Positions 1 through 10,437 are shown, counted from the stretch's first letter. The stretch is DNA of 64,000 nt from Amphritea atlantica (GCF_018860855.1 NZ_JAHKQE010000022.1:177323-241322), one strand, 5' to 3'. Made by a program: numbers and translations. The notes: generated by a model not told the origin, from the sequence alone.

Positions 1-116
1 CAGGCTTTATCATCCACCTGTTCTGGATCTGCTGGGCGGGTAATATGTGCCTGCCCACCGTAATGAAATTCATGTTCTTCGCGAGCCCCGCAGAAGGGGC
101 AATTAATCAATAGCAT
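1..116 (-). CDS. soxD: Sarcosine oxidase delta subunit, N-terminal part (cut by window edge)
   Basis: The first 38 residues of a small zinc subunit of heterotetrameric sarcosine oxidase are present; the rest lies beyond the left edge. The protein opens with MLLINCPFCG, and the CPFCG pair is half of the Cys-rich zinc site typical of SoxD. It is followed by a segment rich in E, H and G, as in the family. The ATG lies 14 bases after the soxB stop, so the two are cotranscribed in the usual soxBDAG order, and soxA and soxG are expected off the edge. The complex oxidatively demethylates sarcosine to glycine and feeds methylene-tetrahydrofolate. Confidence 0.9.
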   Translation of the reverse strand, partial: MLLINCPFCGAREEHEFHYGGQAHITRPADPEQVDDKA

Positions 117-130
117 GGTCTTTCCCTCTG

Positions 131-1378
131 TTAGTGCACGCCGGACGCCGCGCCTTCATCAACCAGTCGGCCGGATGTAAAACGATCCAGCCCAAACGGT
201 TTCACTAGCGGATGGGCTTTATCATTGGCGACGGTATCAGCCATCAAATCGCCGGCACCGGGTGTTGCTTTAAAACCGCCTGTGCCCCAACCACCATCGA
301 GATAGAGGCCTTTAACATCGGTTAGTCCCATCAGAGGACTACGGTCTGGGGTAATATCGACGATACCGGCCCAGTGACGCATCATCTTGACACGACTGAA
401 CACGGGATAGAGTTCTAGTATCGCCTGTAGCGTTTCTTCGTTGACTTGCCAGCTACCCCGTTGCGAGTAAGACAGGTATGGGTCGTTAGAGGCACCGATA
501 ACCAGTTCACCTTTATCGGATTGACTGATATAGGCATGCACGGTGGAGTCATTAATAATGGTGTTCATGCAGGGCTTCATCGGCTCAGACACCATCGCCT
601 GTAACGGTACGCTGACCATTGGTAACTCCAGTCCCGCCATCTTAGTGAGGTGGCCTGAGTGGCCTGCGGCGCAGAGCAGCACTTTATCGGCTTTGATCGT
701 GCCTTTGGTGGTTTCCACCCCTTTGATCGCATTATTGGTGACAATCAAATCCTGCACTTCGCATTGTTGAATGATATCGACGCCTAGTGCATCGGCACCA
801 CGGGCATAACCCCAAGCAACAGCATCATGGCGGGCGGTTCCGCCACGGCGCTGCACGATGGCGCCAGTAATGGGATAGCGGGCAGAGCTTGTTAGGTTGG
901 CGTTAGGCAACCATTTCTTTAATTGCTGCATGTTGAGAATTTCGGATTCGATACCGTTCTCGATCATGGCGTAGTGTCGTTGTAACAGGGTCGACATCTC
1001 GTGATGGGAGTGTGCGAGGTTGAGCAAACCGCGCTGGCTGAACATCACGTTATAGTTAAGCTCTTGCGAGAGACCTTCCCATAACTGTAGGGAATGCTCG
1101 TACAAGCGGGCACTATCATCGCGTAGATAGTTCGAGCGAATAACCGTGGTGTTACGGCCGGTGTTACCACCACCCAACCAACCTTTTTCAATGACCGCGA
1201 TACGTTTAACGCCATGCTTCTTAGCCAGATAATAAGCAGCGGCTAATCCATGACCGCCACCCCCGACAATAACGATATCGTATTCACGGGCAGGGGCCGG
1301 ATTACGCCAAGCGGCCTGCCAGTTTTTATGATGGCTAAGGCTGTGTTGCAGGAGTTTGAAAAACGAGTACTTCTGCAT
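131..1378 (-). CDS. soxB: Sarcosine oxidase beta subunit
   Basis: FAD-containing catalytic subunit of heterotetrameric sarcosine oxidase, 415 residues, a normal length. An N-terminal dinucleotide fold is visible (DIVIVGGGGHGLAAAYYL, about residues 34-51), followed by the GGNTGRNTTVIRSNY stretch conserved in SoxB around the flavin-linked region. The C-terminus carries the DGGWGTGGFKATPGAG flavin loop. The start ATG has a good ribosome site (TAGGAG, six bases ahead). The gene is separated from tdh by an intrinsic terminator, so sox has its own promoter in the roughly 130 bases after it. Sarcosine suggests glycine betaine or creatine breakdown upstream; glyA, sdaA and purU nearby process the glycine and C1 units. 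Confidence 0.95.
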   Translation of the reverse strand: MQKYSFFKLLQHSLSHHKNWQAAWRNPAPAREYDIVIVGGGGHGLAAAYYLAKKHGVKRIAVIEKGWLGGGNTGRNTTVIRSNYLRDDSARLYEHSLQLWEGLSQELNYNVMFSQRGLLNLAHSHHEMSTLLQRHYAMIENGIESEILNMQQLKKWLPNANLTSSARYPITGAIVQRRGGTARHDAVAWGYARGADALGVDIIQQCEVQDLIVTNNAIKGVETTKGTIKADKVLLCAAGHSGHLTKMAGLELPMVSVPLQAMVSEPMKPCMNTIINDSTVHAYISQSDKGELVIGASNDPYLSYSQRGSWQVNEETLQAILELYPVFSRVKMMRHWAGIVDITPDRSPLMGLTDVKGLYLDGGWGTGGFKATPGAGDLMADTVANDKAHPLVKPFGLDRFTSGRLVDEGAASGVH

Positions 1379-1507
1379 AATGGACTCCTATAGAGCGTTT
1401 ATATTTGTTGATGCCTTCGAGTGGATGGCCATTACAATTTAAGAATATATGGCTTGTTTAAATTGAACGCTAAGTGCGTTTTATTGAACAGAGAGGTAAT
1501 TGAAGAT

Positions 1508-1536
1508 AAAAAAATGCAGAAGCGGGGCTTCTGCAT
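1508..1536 (-). terminator. Intrinsic terminator after tdh
   Basis: Read on the minus strand, a 10-bp perfect stem (ATGCAGAAGC with GCTTCTGCAT, 3-base loop) is followed directly by a run of seven T. It ends the aspartokinase-kbl-tdh transcript before soxB. Confidence 0.9.
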
Positions 1537-1615
1537 CAATTGTGCTGCGAATTTGCCTTAACTTGCCGGTTATTAAGCGAGTTAAGACGAATCGGTTAAA
1601 GTTAAGTGAGGGCGC

Positions 1616-2641
1616 TTAGGTCCATTCAAGAATGACTTTGCCTGAGGCTCCAGACAGCATGGCATCGAAGCCCTGCTGATAGTCATCAATTTTAAAACGG
1701 TGGGTGATAATGGGTGAAAGATCGAGACCGCTTTGTAACATAGCGCTCATTTTGTACCAGGTTTCATACATTTCACGGCCGTATATCCCTTTAATGATCA
1801 ACCCTTTAAAGATCACCTGACTCCAATCGATGGCCATATTGTCACCGGGAATGCCGAGCATGGCGATCTTGCCGCCGTGATTGATGCAGTCGAGCATGCT
1901 ATGAAACGCCGAGGCAACCCCAGACATCTCCAAGCCTACATCGAAACCTTCGCTCATGTTGAGTTCCTGCATGACGCTTTTGAGGTCTTCGGTGGCGACA
2001 TTGACCGCCCGGGTAACGCCCACTTTCTTGGCCAGTTCCAGTCGGTAGTCATTAACATCGGTGATTACCACATGTCGGGCACCGACATGACGACAGATCG
2101 CCGCTGCCATAATGCCGATAGGGCCAGCACCGGTAATCAACACGTCTTCACCGACCAAATCGAAAGACAGTGCCGTGTGGGCTGCATTGCCTAATGGGTC
2201 GAGAATCGAAGCCATTTCATCACTGATCGAATCCGGCAAATTGAACGCGTTACTCGCCGGAATCACCAAGTATTCGGCGAAGGCGCCGGACCGGTTGACG
2301 CCGACGCCGAAGGTTTCTCGGCAGAGGTGTTGTTTACCTGCACGACAGTTACGACAATGACCGCAGACTATATGACCTTCACCGGAGACCCGGTCACCCA
2401 GTTTAAAGCCGGAAACGCCTTCGCCGATCTCAACCACGGTACCGACATATTCATGACCAACAGTCATGGGCACGGGAATGGTTGACTGAGCCCAACTGTC
2501 CCAGTTATAGATATGCATATCGGTACCACAGATGGCGGTCTTATTGATCTTGATAAGAATATCGTTATAGCCCGGCACCGGTTTTGGTTCATCACATAAC
2601 CAGAGTCCGGTCTCGGGTTTTGATTTCGCCAGTGACTTCAT
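1616..2641 (-). CDS. tdh: L-threonine 3-dehydrogenase
   Basis: Zinc-dependent medium-chain dehydrogenase oxidising L-threonine to 2-amino-3-ketobutyrate with NAD. At 341 residues it has the length of the E. coli enzyme. Catalytic zinc residues are seen in [13 protein letters not shown] (Cys about 38) and VGHEYVG. The structural zinc lobe is [15 protein letters not shown], and the NAD fold is [11 protein letters not shown]. The ATG overlaps the kbl stop by four bases (ATGA) and has an AGGAG site, so translation is coupled to kbl, whose enzyme uses the unstable product immediately. Confidence 0.97.
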   Translation of the reverse strand: MKSLAKSKPETGLWLCDEPKPVPGYNDILIKINKTAICGTDMHIYNWDSWAQSTIPVPMTVGHEYVGTVVEIGEGVSGFKLGDRVSGEGHIVCGHCRNCRAGKQHLCRETFGVGVNRSGAFAEYLVIPASNAFNLPDSISDEMASILDPLGNAAHTALSFDLVGEDVLITGAGPIGIMAAAICRHVGARHVVITDVNDYRLELAKKVGVTRAVNVATEDLKSVMQELNMSEGFDVGLEMSGVASAFHSMLDCINHGGKIAMLGIPGDNMAIDWSQVIFKGLIIKGIYGREMYETWYKMSAMLQSGLDLSPIITHRFKIDDYQQGFDAMLSGASGKVILEWT

Positions 2642-3834
2642 TCGATGACTCCTAGCTCTCGTCCGACCTTGGCAAAGGCTGCGATTGCTTTATCGATATG
2701 CTCTTTATCGAGCGCAGCGGATATCTGGGTTCTGATACGGGCTTTACCTTGCGGCACGACAGGGTAGAAAAAGCCGACGGCATAGACCCCCTCTTCTAAT
2801 AAGCGAGCCGACATGGTTTGCGCCAGTTTGGCATCCCCTAGCATCACTGGAATGATAGGGTGTTCACCGGGTACTAAATCAAACCCAAGCTCACCCATTG
2901 CTGCACGGAAATACGCAGCGTTGTGGTGCAGTTTCAGGCGAGATTCGGCCGATTCTTCCAGCATATCCAGCACTTTTACCGAAGTCGCGGCAATCACCGG
3001 CGCAAGCGTATTTGAGAACAGGTAGGGACGGGAGCGTTGACGCAAGATCTCAACGACCGATGCCTTGGCGGCCACATAGCCACCCGAGGCGCCTCCGAGG
3101 GCTTTGCCCAATGTACCGGTGATGATATCGACACGGCCCATCACATTGCAGTGCTCATGGGTACCACGGCCATTTTCCCCCATAAAGCCGACCGAGTGAG
3201 AGTCATCCACCATCACCTGAGCATTATATTGTTCAGCTAAATCGCACACGCCCTGCAAGTTGGCAATGGTACCATCCATGGAGAAGACCCCATCGGTGGC
3301 GATCAACTTAAAGCGCACACCCGCCGCATCGGCAGCTTTTAACTGAGCTTCTAGATCGGCCATATCATTGTTGGCATAACGGTAACGTTTGGCTTTACAC
3401 AAACGCACCCCGTCAATAATGGAGGCGTGGTTGAGGGCATCAGAAATGATCGCATCCTCAGGCCCTAACAGGGTTTCGAATAAGCCGGTATTGGCATCGA
3501 AACAGGAGGAGTAAAGGATGGTATCTTCCATCTGTAAAAACTGGCTAATACGGTTTTCCAACTGTTTATGGATGGTTTGAGTACCGCAAATAAAGCGCAC
3601 GGACGCCATGCCATAGCCATATTGGTCAATCGATTCTTTGGCTGTTTCTCGTAGTTGTGGGTTATCAGCGAGGCCTAAATAGTTATTGGCACACATGTTG
3701 ACCACCTGTTCACCGGTGGTGATGTTAACCTCCGCTTTTTGATGCGAACTGAGCACCCGTTCGCGTTTAAACAGACCTTGCTGCTCAATGTTTTCAAGTT
3801 CGTTTTCAAGGTGATCAAAGAATGATTGTTTCAC
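2638..3834 (-). CDS. kbl: Glycine C-acetyltransferase (2-amino-3-ketobutyrate CoA ligase)
   Basis: PLP enzyme splitting 2-amino-3-ketobutyrate with CoA into glycine and acetyl-CoA. At 398 residues it matches the family. The PLP lysine is in [15 protein letters not shown], and the [10 protein letters not shown] motif of alpha-oxoamine synthases is present. Translation begins at a GTG preceded by GAGGAG eight bases upstream; no ATG in frame fits better. It lies between the aspartokinase gene (22-base gap holding this ribosome site) and tdh (4-base overlap), making a threonine-to-glycine operon. Confidence 0.97.
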   Translation of the reverse strand: MKQSFFDHLENELENIEQQGLFKRERVLSSHQKAEVNITTGEQVVNMCANNYLGLADNPQLRETAKESIDQYGYGMASVRFICGTQTIHKQLENRISQFLQMEDTILYSSCFDANTGLFETLLGPEDAIISDALNHASIIDGVRLCKAKRYRYANNDMADLEAQLKAADAAGVRFKLIATDGVFSMDGTIANLQGVCDLAEQYNAQVMVDDSHSVGFMGENGRGTHEHCNVMGRVDIITGTLGKALGGASGGYVAAKASVVEILRQRSRPYLFSNTLAPVIAATSVKVLDMLEESAESRLKLHHNAAYFRAAMGELGFDLVPGEHPIIPVMLGDAKLAQTMSARLLEEGVYAVGFFYPVVPQGKARIRTQISAALDKEHIDKAIAAFAKVGRELGVIE

Positions 3835-3856
3835 AGAGGTTGCTCCTCATTAATTA

Positions 3857-5179
3857 TTAGTGGGTAAAAAAAGCGTTGTGCAGGGATTGAACCGCCTGAC
3901 TAATATGAACATCGTCGATAAGTAACATTAGGTTTATGCTTCGATAGCCAAGACTGAGCATCTCGGTGTCTATCTGTTGTGCTTGTAGGATGGCCAATAC
4001 ATCGACGTTATAGCGGATGAAGTCGTTTGGCTGTGGCGCAACAATCGCGATAATGGTTTTGTTGTTAACCACTTCACAGTCGCTGAACGCTTTTAGCTCT
4101 TGCAGTGCTAAACTGAGTTGAGCAGAACTTTCCGTCGAAAATGATAAAGATACTTCTGATGTTGAAATCATATCGACAACAATCTGATATCGACCCAGTA
4201 TAGTGAAAATTTCCGCGAGAAAGCCTGAATGTTGCAACATCGCTGAAGAGTTGATGGTGACAATAGTTTGATGTTCTTTATAGGCGATGCTGGTGATCTG
4301 ATCCCGATGATTCGATGTCGTTTGGCGAATCAGTGTGCCGGGATGCTCCGGGGCATTGGTGTTCATCACCAGCAGAGGGATAGCGGCCCGTGTGACCGGC
4401 TCCAGTGAGGCAGGGTGCAAAATACGGCTGCCAAAACGAGCTAATTCGGAGGCCTCTCTAAAGCTCATCTGGGGAATATTACGGGCATTGGCAACCAGTC
4501 CAGGGTCTGCACTCATGACGCCGTCGGTATCGCTCCATATCTCGCAACTGTCGGCGACTAACGCCTCGGCAAACAGAGTGGCGCTAAGGTCGCTACCATT
4601 ACGACCCAAGGTCGTTATATTGCCCTGCTGATCTTTGGCGATAAAGCCGGTTACGACTGGAATAACGTTTTCAAAGGTGGGTCGGTGTTTGGCAATCGCC
4701 TGTTGATAACCCTCGATAGGACGGGCGGCACCAAAGTTCGAATCGCTGATTAAGCCTAACTCCCAAGCATCGAAAGGCAGTGCGTTGAGTCCCTGCTGTC
4801 GTAGATACCAAGCAATCACCCTGACCGACATGCGCTCGCCGAAGCTGGCGACATAATCGAGTGTGCGAGCACTCAGTTCCCGAACCAGCGAGATACCACG
4901 CAGTAGGGCGGTTAACTCTTCATAGAGTGCTTTTAAGCAGGCATCAGGGCAGCCTAATGATTGGCAAATTTGCTGTTGTCGAGCCAATGCTTGGGGGATA
5001 TCGAGATGGCCTTGTGCAGCTTGATGTGCTGATTCGATCAGCTGCGATGTCACTCCTTTATGGGCTGAACTAATGACCACCTGAGGCTGGTCAGCACGGC
5101 TTTTGATAATGTTGGCTACTTTCTCTATCTGCTGTCGGTCGGCAACTGAGCTACCACCAAATTTAATGACTATCATCAT
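3857..5179 (-). CDS. lysC: Aspartate kinase, LysC type (monofunctional)
   Basis: Phosphorylates aspartate, the first step to lysine, threonine and methionine. About 440 residues: a kinase domain with KFGGSSVAD near the N-terminus, TTLGRNGSDLSA for nucleotide binding and SDTDGVMSADP, then tandem ACT repeats in the last 150 residues (GFLAEIFTILGRYQIVVDMISTSEVS). It resembles E. coli LysC more than ThrA/MetL and has no homoserine dehydrogenase domain. The start is set at the ATG giving MMIVIKFGG; the frame stays open upstream without family similarity. It heads the kbl-tdh operon, an odd place for a biosynthetic enzyme. The roughly 230-base leader contains a terminator (5297-5329). Confidence 0.88.
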   Translation of the reverse strand: MMIVIKFGGSSVADRQQIEKVANIIKSRADQPQVVISSAHKGVTSQLIESAHQAAQGHLDIPQALARQQQICQSLGCPDACLKALYEELTALLRGISLVRELSARTLDYVASFGERMSVRVIAWYLRQQGLNALPFDAWELGLISDSNFGAARPIEGYQQAIAKHRPTFENVIPVVTGFIAKDQQGNITTLGRNGSDLSATLFAEALVADSCEIWSDTDGVMSADPGLVANARNIPQMSFREASELARFGSRILHPASLEPVTRAAIPLLVMNTNAPEHPGTLIRQTTSNHRDQITSIAYKEHQTIVTINSSAMLQHSGFLAEIFTILGRYQIVVDMISTSEVSLSFSTESSAQLSLALQELKAFSDCEVVNNKTIIAIVAPQPNDFIRYNVDVLAILQAQQIDTEMLSLGYRSINLMLLIDDVHISQAVQSLHNAFFTH

Positions 5180-5296
5180 GTACACCCAGGTTGTTATTTT
5201 TCTTCTCAGTACCCCGCGAGAAGACAGGAAGTATGGGAATAACATTAAGCGGTGATGGATTTTTAGAATTGAATAAAAACCGCGTTTTTCAGAATG

Positions 5297-5329
5297 AAAA
5301 AACAGCCGCGAGAGATGTGTTCGCGGCTG
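5297..5329 (-). terminator. Intrinsic terminator between purU and lysC
   Basis: On the minus strand CAGCCGCGA pairs with TCGCGGCTG (9 bp, 9-base loop) and is followed by six T. It ends the glyA-sdaA-purU transcript about 80 bases after purU, and about 120 bases ahead of lysC. A further hairpin (CTCAGGTG with CACTTGAG, minus strand) lies just upstream of it, so an attenuator controlling lysC-kbl-tdh is also possible. Confidence 0.88.
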
Positions 5330-5411
5330 AAAGGGGGTTCTCAAGTGTTTTATATCACCTGAGTACCGAGGCAAGGTCAGTGAAACGGATATTATCGAGT
5401 TCACTTAATGG

Positions 5412-6281
5412 TTAAGCATTAGCAAAAATAATCGTTTTTCCTTGGTCAACGAAAATCCTTTTTTCAATATGGTATTGCAGCGCTCGGGCCAGTGTTTGGC
5501 ATTCGATGTGTCGGCCCTTTTCGGTCAGGCCAGCGGTGCTGTAAGTATGATCAACCGTCTCAACGCGCTGAGTAATAATGGGACCTTCATCTAAGTCGGG
5601 GGTGACGTAATGGGCGGTTGCTCCCACTAGTTTTACGCCTTTATCAAAGGCTTGCTCATAGGGTTTAGCCCCTTTAAAGCCGGGTAGCAGCGAATGGTGG
5701 ATATTGATCGCCCAACCATTTAACTGCTGGCATATCTCCTGAGACAGCACCTGCATATACCGAGCGAGAACGACGAGGTCGGCGTTTTTCTCTTGGATAA
5801 TCGCCATCATCTGACGTTCTTGATCAGGTTTGGTGTCAGCGGTTATCGGCAGGTGATAATAGGGGATACCATGCCACTCGGCGAGTGATGCCAAGTCGGG
5901 ATGATTGGAAATAATGGCAGGAATTTCTATTTTAAGCTGCTGGGTTCGGTAGCGATAAAGTAGATCATTGAGGCAGTGATCGTGTTTGGAGACCAATATG
6001 ATAACCCGAGGTTTCCTATCTATTTCTGATAGTTCCCAAGTGATATCGTGTTGCACGCTTTTAGCTTTGAAAAAACGGTTAAATTCAGCCATATCAAAGT
6101 CTTTACCGTCATCAAAACCAAAGGCAGAACGGAAAAAGAATTTATCAGTTTTAACATCGTCGAAGGAGTGAACCTCGTTCATATACGCGCCAAAATGAGA
6201 TAGGCTGGAGGTGAGTAGGTCAAGCGCGCCGATCTTTCGAGGAGCCGATGCGGTGAGTATATGGGTGGTATCTGTATTCAT
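5412..6281 (-). CDS. purU: Formyltetrahydrofolate deformylase
   Basis: Hydrolyses 10-formyl-tetrahydrofolate to formate and tetrahydrofolate. 289 residues: an N-terminal ACT domain (about 1-90) and a C-terminal formyltransferase-like domain with the catalytic region INIHHSLLPGFKGAKPYEQAF and the downstream LDEGPIITQ aspartate. It is the last gene of glyA-sdaA-purU and lies 61 bases after sdaA. In sarcosine and glycine catabolism it relieves the folate pool of excess C1 units, which explains its presence next to soxBD and glyA. Confidence 0.95.
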   Translation of the reverse strand: MNTDTTHILTASAPRKIGALDLLTSSLSHFGAYMNEVHSFDDVKTDKFFFRSAFGFDDGKDFDMAEFNRFFKAKSVQHDITWELSEIDRKPRVIILVSKHDHCLNDLLYRYRTQQLKIEIPAIISNHPDLASLAEWHGIPYYHLPITADTKPDQERQMMAIIQEKNADLVVLARYMQVLSQEICQQLNGWAINIHHSLLPGFKGAKPYEQAFDKGVKLVGATAHYVTPDLDEGPIITQRVETVDHTYSTAGLTEKGRHIECQTLARALQYHIEKRIFVDQGKTIIFANA

Positions 6282-6342
6282 ATTGGCATACCTGTTTCAT
6301 TTTAGTTGTTATAGGGTGATCTAGGGTATTCAATGCGGCGCG

Positions 6343-7728
6343 CTAGCATTCGATAACATTGACCGCGAGACCGCCGAGTGAGGTTTCTTTATATTTACTT
6401 TGCATATCGATGCCGGTTTGTTTCATGGTTTTGATTACTTTATCGAGACTGACAAAATGCTCGCCATCACCGTTTAAGGCGATCCGGCAGGCATTGATCG
6501 CTTTCACCGCCGCCATCGCATTGCGCTCAATACAGGGCACCTGAACTAAGCCGGCAATCGGATCGCAGGTCAGGCCGAGATTGTGTTCCATGGCAATTTC
6601 AGCGGCATTTTCGATCTGCTGGGGCGTGCCTCCAGAAACGGCGGCTAAACCTGCCGCCGCCATCGAGCAGGCTGCGCCCACTTCACCCTGACAGCCGACC
6701 TCGGCACCGGAGATTGAGGCATTCTTTTTACACAGAATGCCGATCGCAGCCGCGGTTAAGAGAAAGCGAATCACGCCGCTTTCATTACCGGAATAATAGA
6801 AACGCATGTAGTAATGCAAGACAGCCGGAACAATGCCTGCCGCGCCATTGGTGGGAGCCGTGACGACTCGGCCACCGGCGGCATTCTCTTCATTAACCGC
6901 CAAGGCATATAACGACACCCAATCCAGCGCGGAAAGAGGATCACGCAGTGATTGTTCTGGACGGGATGTCAGCTTGCGGTGCAGTTCTGCGGCTCGTCGT
7001 TTGACGTTGAGGCCACCGGGAAGAATACCTTCCTGCTGACAGCCTCGATTGACGCAGTCTTGCATCGCTTGCCAGATGATCATTAATTGTTCGTTGATCT
7101 CGGCACGGCTGCGCCATTGTTGTTCGTTAGCCAGCATGATGTCACTGATCGACAGTCCCTCGCGCTGACAATGTCCTAACAGCTGTTCCATACTGTCGAA
7201 CGGGTAGGGTGTTTGAGCGTCGATTAAGTCACTGTCTTTTGCGGCGGCGTTTTTGAGGGCCGCATCATCGACGACAAAACCTCCGCCAATAGAAAAATAC
7301 TCGCGGTTTAGGAGGGTTATTCCCGCCGCATCTCGCGCGCTAAACCGCATTCCATTAGGATGCTGCGGTAAAGGCGTGAGAATCAGTTTGAGATCGTCCG
7401 CTTCATTAAACGGAATGCGATGGCCATCAGGTAGGCGCAATTGGCCCTGCTTGCGAATCTCTTTTAAGCGTTGCTGCATCACCTCCGGCTCGGCGGTATC
7501 GGGTTGCTGTCCTTCTAGCCCGAGAATCACCGCCATATCAGAGGCATGGCCTATCCCTGTGGCGCCGAGCGAACCCAGTAGTTCGATTTGAATACGCACA
7601 ACCTGCGGCAGTAGGCCACTAAGCTGCAGTTCGTGGGAAAAACTGGCTGCCGCCCGCATCGGTCCAACCGTGTGCGAACTAGACGGACCGATACCTATTT
7701 TAAAAAGATCGAAAACGCTGATGGCCAT
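6343..7728 (-). CDS. sdaA: L-serine ammonia-lyase (iron-sulfur type)
   Basis: Deaminates L-serine to pyruvate and ammonia. 461 residues in the single-chain bacterial form: N-terminal beta domain starting [24 protein letters not shown] and an alpha domain with the [4Fe-4S] cysteines, seen in [26 protein letters not shown] and VPCIERNAM. The ribosome site AAGAGG lies five bases before the ATG. It sits 25 bases after glyA in the same operon, so serine formed from glycine and methylene-THF is drained to pyruvate. Confidence 0.96.
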   Translation of the reverse strand: MAISVFDLFKIGIGPSSSHTVGPMRAAASFSHELQLSGLLPQVVRIQIELLGSLGATGIGHASDMAVILGLEGQQPDTAEPEVMQQRLKEIRKQGQLRLPDGHRIPFNEADDLKLILTPLPQHPNGMRFSARDAAGITLLNREYFSIGGGFVVDDAALKNAAAKDSDLIDAQTPYPFDSMEQLLGHCQREGLSISDIMLANEQQWRSRAEINEQLMIIWQAMQDCVNRGCQQEGILPGGLNVKRRAAELHRKLTSRPEQSLRDPLSALDWVSLYALAVNEENAAGGRVVTAPTNGAAGIVPAVLHYYMRFYYSGNESGVIRFLLTAAAIGILCKKNASISGAEVGCQGEVGAACSMAAAGLAAVSGGTPQQIENAAEIAMEHNLGLTCDPIAGLVQVPCIERNAMAAVKAINACRIALNGDGEHFVSLDKVIKTMKQTGIDMQSKYKETSLGGLAVNVIEC

Positions 7729-7753
7729 ATATACCTCTTAGGTTCGTAACCGC

Positions 7754-9007
7754 TTATGCGTAGACAGGAAAACGGGCGCAGAGCGCTTTGACGTTCTCTT
7801 TTACTTGGTCGATTACGTGAGGGTCTTCGAGGGCGTCCATGACGTCACATATCCAGCCGGTCATTTGACGGACTTCTGGCTCTTTAAAGCCTCGGCTGGT
7901 GATCGCCGGTGTGCCGACGCGAATACCGCTAGTGACAAACGGCGATTGTGGATCGTTAGGCACGGCGTTTTTATTAACGGTAATGTTGGCTTGGCCTAAG
8001 GCGGCGTCGACGGCTTTACCTGTCAGTCCTTTATCGATCAGATCAACCAGCATCAGGTGGTTGTCGGTGCCGGCGGAGACGATGTTATAACCCCGCTCAA
8101 TAAAGACTTCTGCCATGGTGTAGGCATTCGCGACAACCTGACCTTGGTAGTGCTTGAATTCGTCGCTCATCGCTTCGTTAAAAGCGACCGCTTTTGCCGC
8201 AATGGCGTGCATCAACGGGCCGCCCTGTTGTCCTGGGAAAACCGCAGAATTAAGTTTATTTTCAAGTTCTGGATTGGCTTTCGCCAAAATTAGACCACCA
8301 CGAGGGCCGCGCAGGGTTTTATGGGTTGTGGTGGTGACGACATCGGCATAAGGAATCGGAGTGGGGTAATGGCCGGTTGCTACTAGTCCGGCAACATGTG
8401 CCATATCGACCATCAAGTAGGCGCCGACACTGTCTGCAATCGCGCGGAATTTAGCCCAGTCAACGGTTCGAGAATAGGCAGAGAAACCGGCTAAAATCAT
8501 TTTTGGCTGGTGCTCATGGGCGAGACGTTCTACTTCGGCGTAATCAATTTCGCCGCTCGCTTCATTTAGACCATATTGTATGGCGTGATACATTTTTCCT
8601 GAAAAATTAACGTGAGAACCATGCGTTAAGTGACCGCCGTGGGCAAGGCTCATACCGAGTACGGTATCGCCGGGCTCTAGCAGGGCCATATAGGCGGCGG
8701 CATTGGCTTGCGAGCCTGAGTGAGGCTGTACATTGGCATAGTCGGCATTGAAGAGTTTTTTCGCCCGTTCAATCGCCAGAGATTCGACAACATCGACATG
8801 TTCGCAACCGCCGTAATAACGTTTAGCGGGGTAGCCTTCGGCATATTTATTGGTCAGTGAAGTGCCCTGAGCTTCCATCACGAGTGGGCTGGTGTAGTTC
8901 TCTGAGGCAATAAGCTCAATATGCTCTTCTTGGCGAATACCTTCAGCGGTAATGGCGTCCCACAGTGCCGGATCACTTACTTGAATCGAATTTTTTTTAT
9001 TAAACAT
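7754..9007 (-). CDS. glyA: Serine hydroxymethyltransferase
   Basis: PLP enzyme interconverting glycine plus methylene-THF with serine plus THF. The PLP lysine is in [14 protein letters not shown]; the NYTSP and [10 protein letters not shown] motifs are intact. I chose the ATG giving MFNKKN because it yields 417 residues and places [13 protein letters not shown] exactly as in E. coli GlyA. An upstream ATG at 9022 and a TTG at 9028 are open in the same frame, and none of the three has a strong ribosome site. First gene of glyA-sdaA-purU, divergent from the TRAP operon. Confidence 0.93.
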   Translation of the reverse strand: MFNKKNSIQVSDPALWDAITAEGIRQEEHIELIASENYTSPLVMEAQGTSLTNKYAEGYPAKRYYGGCEHVDVVESLAIERAKKLFNADYANVQPHSGSQANAAAYMALLEPGDTVLGMSLAHGGHLTHGSHVNFSGKMYHAIQYGLNEASGEIDYAEVERLAHEHQPKMILAGFSAYSRTVDWAKFRAIADSVGAYLMVDMAHVAGLVATGHYPTPIPYADVVTTTTHKTLRGPRGGLILAKANPELENKLNSAVFPGQQGGPLMHAIAAKAVAFNEAMSDEFKHYQGQVVANAYTMAEVFIERGYNIVSAGTDNHLMLVDLIDKGLTGKAVDAALGQANITVNKNAVPNDPQSPFVTSGIRVGTPAITSRGFKEPEVRQMTGWICDVMDALEDPHVIDQVKENVKALCARFPVYA

Positions 9008-9022
9008 AGAACTAATACTCAT

Positions 9023-9378
9023 TAGCAAATCAATTGGAGCGCTAACGTTAATTCACAGCTCGGTCTTTGAAATAGAACGGTTGGTACTTAAATTTGAATA
9101 TAAGTGGTTTGCTGGTGGCTTAATTGGAATGACATTTTTCGTCTTTTAAGGAGGTCGTTTTATAGCGTGAAGGTCGTTTTGACATCGCGCGTGGCTGGCT
9201 TGGCGTCGATTATTGTTGAGGCTGAGTACTGTGGCTGGTGGATTGCCCGTTCTAGAATAAGTTGTCTGCGTTCAATTTTGCTTTGGCGATAACTTGCAGG
9301 ATGAATAGACATCAAAGCGACGTTCCCCGTCTGGTGTGAGCAACAAGTATAACAACGAACTCTTTCAGGGCTACTTTT
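9023..9378. other. Divergent regulatory region, glyA / TRAP operon
   Basis: About 350 bases without a gene. It carries a 10-base direct repeat AGGTCGTTTT at 9152-9161 and 9171-9180 (19-base period, about two helical turns), the spacing expected of a regulator bound to one face. I looked for a glycine riboswitch and did not find its conserved cores. Confidence 0.4.
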
Positions 9379-10395
9379 ATGAACAAGATAAAATCGATAT
9401 CGAAAAGTATTATTTCTAGTATTACCATCGCAGCCGCTTGTTTAGGCGCTATTGAGGTTAGCGCGGCCACACGACTGACGATGGCAGGGCAATTTAACGA
9501 AGACCACATCGCTACCAAAGCACAGCGGGTGTTTGCTGAACGGGTTGAAGCTGAAACCGACGGTCGGGTACAGATTCGGGTGTTCGCCGCCAACCAGTTG
9601 GGTGATTATACCCAAGTGTATGATGAGCTTCGTATCGGTACCATTGATATGGCGTTGATCAGTGTGCCGAGCCAGTATGATAAGCGGTTAGAGCTGGGTT
9701 ATTTGCACTACATTGCCAAAGATTATGAAGGGATTCGTAAAAATTATTCACCGGGTTCTTTTGTCTATAACAAAATGAACCAGCTTCATAATGAGCAAGG
9801 CGTGAAGTTCATGGGATTCCATGTTGATGGTTTTGGTGGCATCGGACTGACCAAATTACCTGCAAATATCAAAGATGTTAGCTCTCCTAAGAATGATGTC
9901 CTCGTGCGTGTACCACCGATGGATATCTTTAAACTCACGGCGGATGACCAAGGCTTTAGAACGGTTTCCATTCCTTGGGCCGATCTTTATACCGCGATGC
10001 AAACCGGCGTAGCGGATGGTTGGGTGGGCGGTACTTCTAGTCTGAACTATCAGCAATTCCGAGATGTGATCAAATACTATGTGGTCAATAATAACTTTAT
10101 TGAACATACCGCTTGGCTGATGAGTCAGAAATCTTTGAGCAAGGTATCGCCAGAGGATGCCGTTACGATTGAGCGGCTTGCCAATGAGTTGGCTGCGCAA
10201 AGCATCAATGAAAGTGAAGAGAATGATGAAAAAGGGCTGCAACAGCTCGAAGAAGCAGGCATTCAGGTTATCCGTCTGAATGATGCTGAACTGCAAGACT
10301 GGGCTAACAATGCCCGGATTAAAACTTGGTCAAAACTCAGAACTGTTTTAAGTGCTGACCTGATTGAAGAACTAACACAGGAATTTGTTAAGTAA
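9379..10395 (+). CDS. TRAP transporter solute-binding protein (DctP family)
   Basis: Periplasmic receptor of a TRAP importer, 338 residues. A signal peptide is visible (MNKIKSISKS..., hydrophobic core, cleavage near EVSAA). The mature start TRLTMAGQFNEDH and QIRVFAANQLGD, together with the RVPPMDIFK region supplying the family's substrate arginine, fit DctP. A 31-residue C-terminal tail is rich in charged residues. It is the first gene of dctPQM and is separated from dctQ by a hairpin that may raise its expression over the membrane genes. The ligand is unknown; neighbourhood with glycine/serine genes is only weak evidence. Confidence 0.92.
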   Translation: MNKIKSISKSIISSITIAAACLGAIEVSAATRLTMAGQFNEDHIATKAQRVFAERVEAETDGRVQIRVFAANQLGDYTQVYDELRIGTIDMALISVPSQYDKRLELGYLHYIAKDYEGIRKNYSPGSFVYNKMNQLHNEQGVKFMGFHVDGFGGIGLTKLPANIKDVSSPKNDVLVRVPPMDIFKLTADDQGFRTVSIPWADLYTAMQTGVADGWVGGTSSLNYQQFRDVIKYYVVNNNFIEHTAWLMSQKSLSKVSPEDAVTIERLANELAAQSINESEENDEKGLQQLEEAGIQVIRLNDAELQDWANNARIKTWSKLRTVLSADLIEELTQEFVK

Positions 10396-10409
10396 ACCCT
10401 GTGTAGTTG

Positions 10410-10437
10410 CGGAGGGTAACCCCCTCCGTTGTTTTCG
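10410..10437 (+). terminator. Hairpin between dctP and dctQ (attenuator candidate)
   Basis: CGGAGGG pairs perfectly with CCCTCCG (5-base loop), followed by TTGTTTTCG. It lies 15 bases after the dctP stop and about 26 bases before the dctQ ATG. Such structures commonly let the binding protein be made in excess over the membrane subunits by partial termination or mRNA stabilisation. Confidence 0.65.

Noticed and set aside
5180..5404. 75-residue N-terminal extension of the aspartokinase
   Set aside because: No family similarity, crosses the terminator, and kinase homology begins exactly at MMIVIKFGG.
5180..5411. Lysine riboswitch ahead of lysC
   Set aside because: The leader has a terminator and small stems, but the conserved L-box junction sequences are not recognisable; the terminator is explained by the end of purU.
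9023..9378. Glycine riboswitch ahead of glyA
   Set aside because: The conserved aptamer cores and tandem layout are not visible on either strand.
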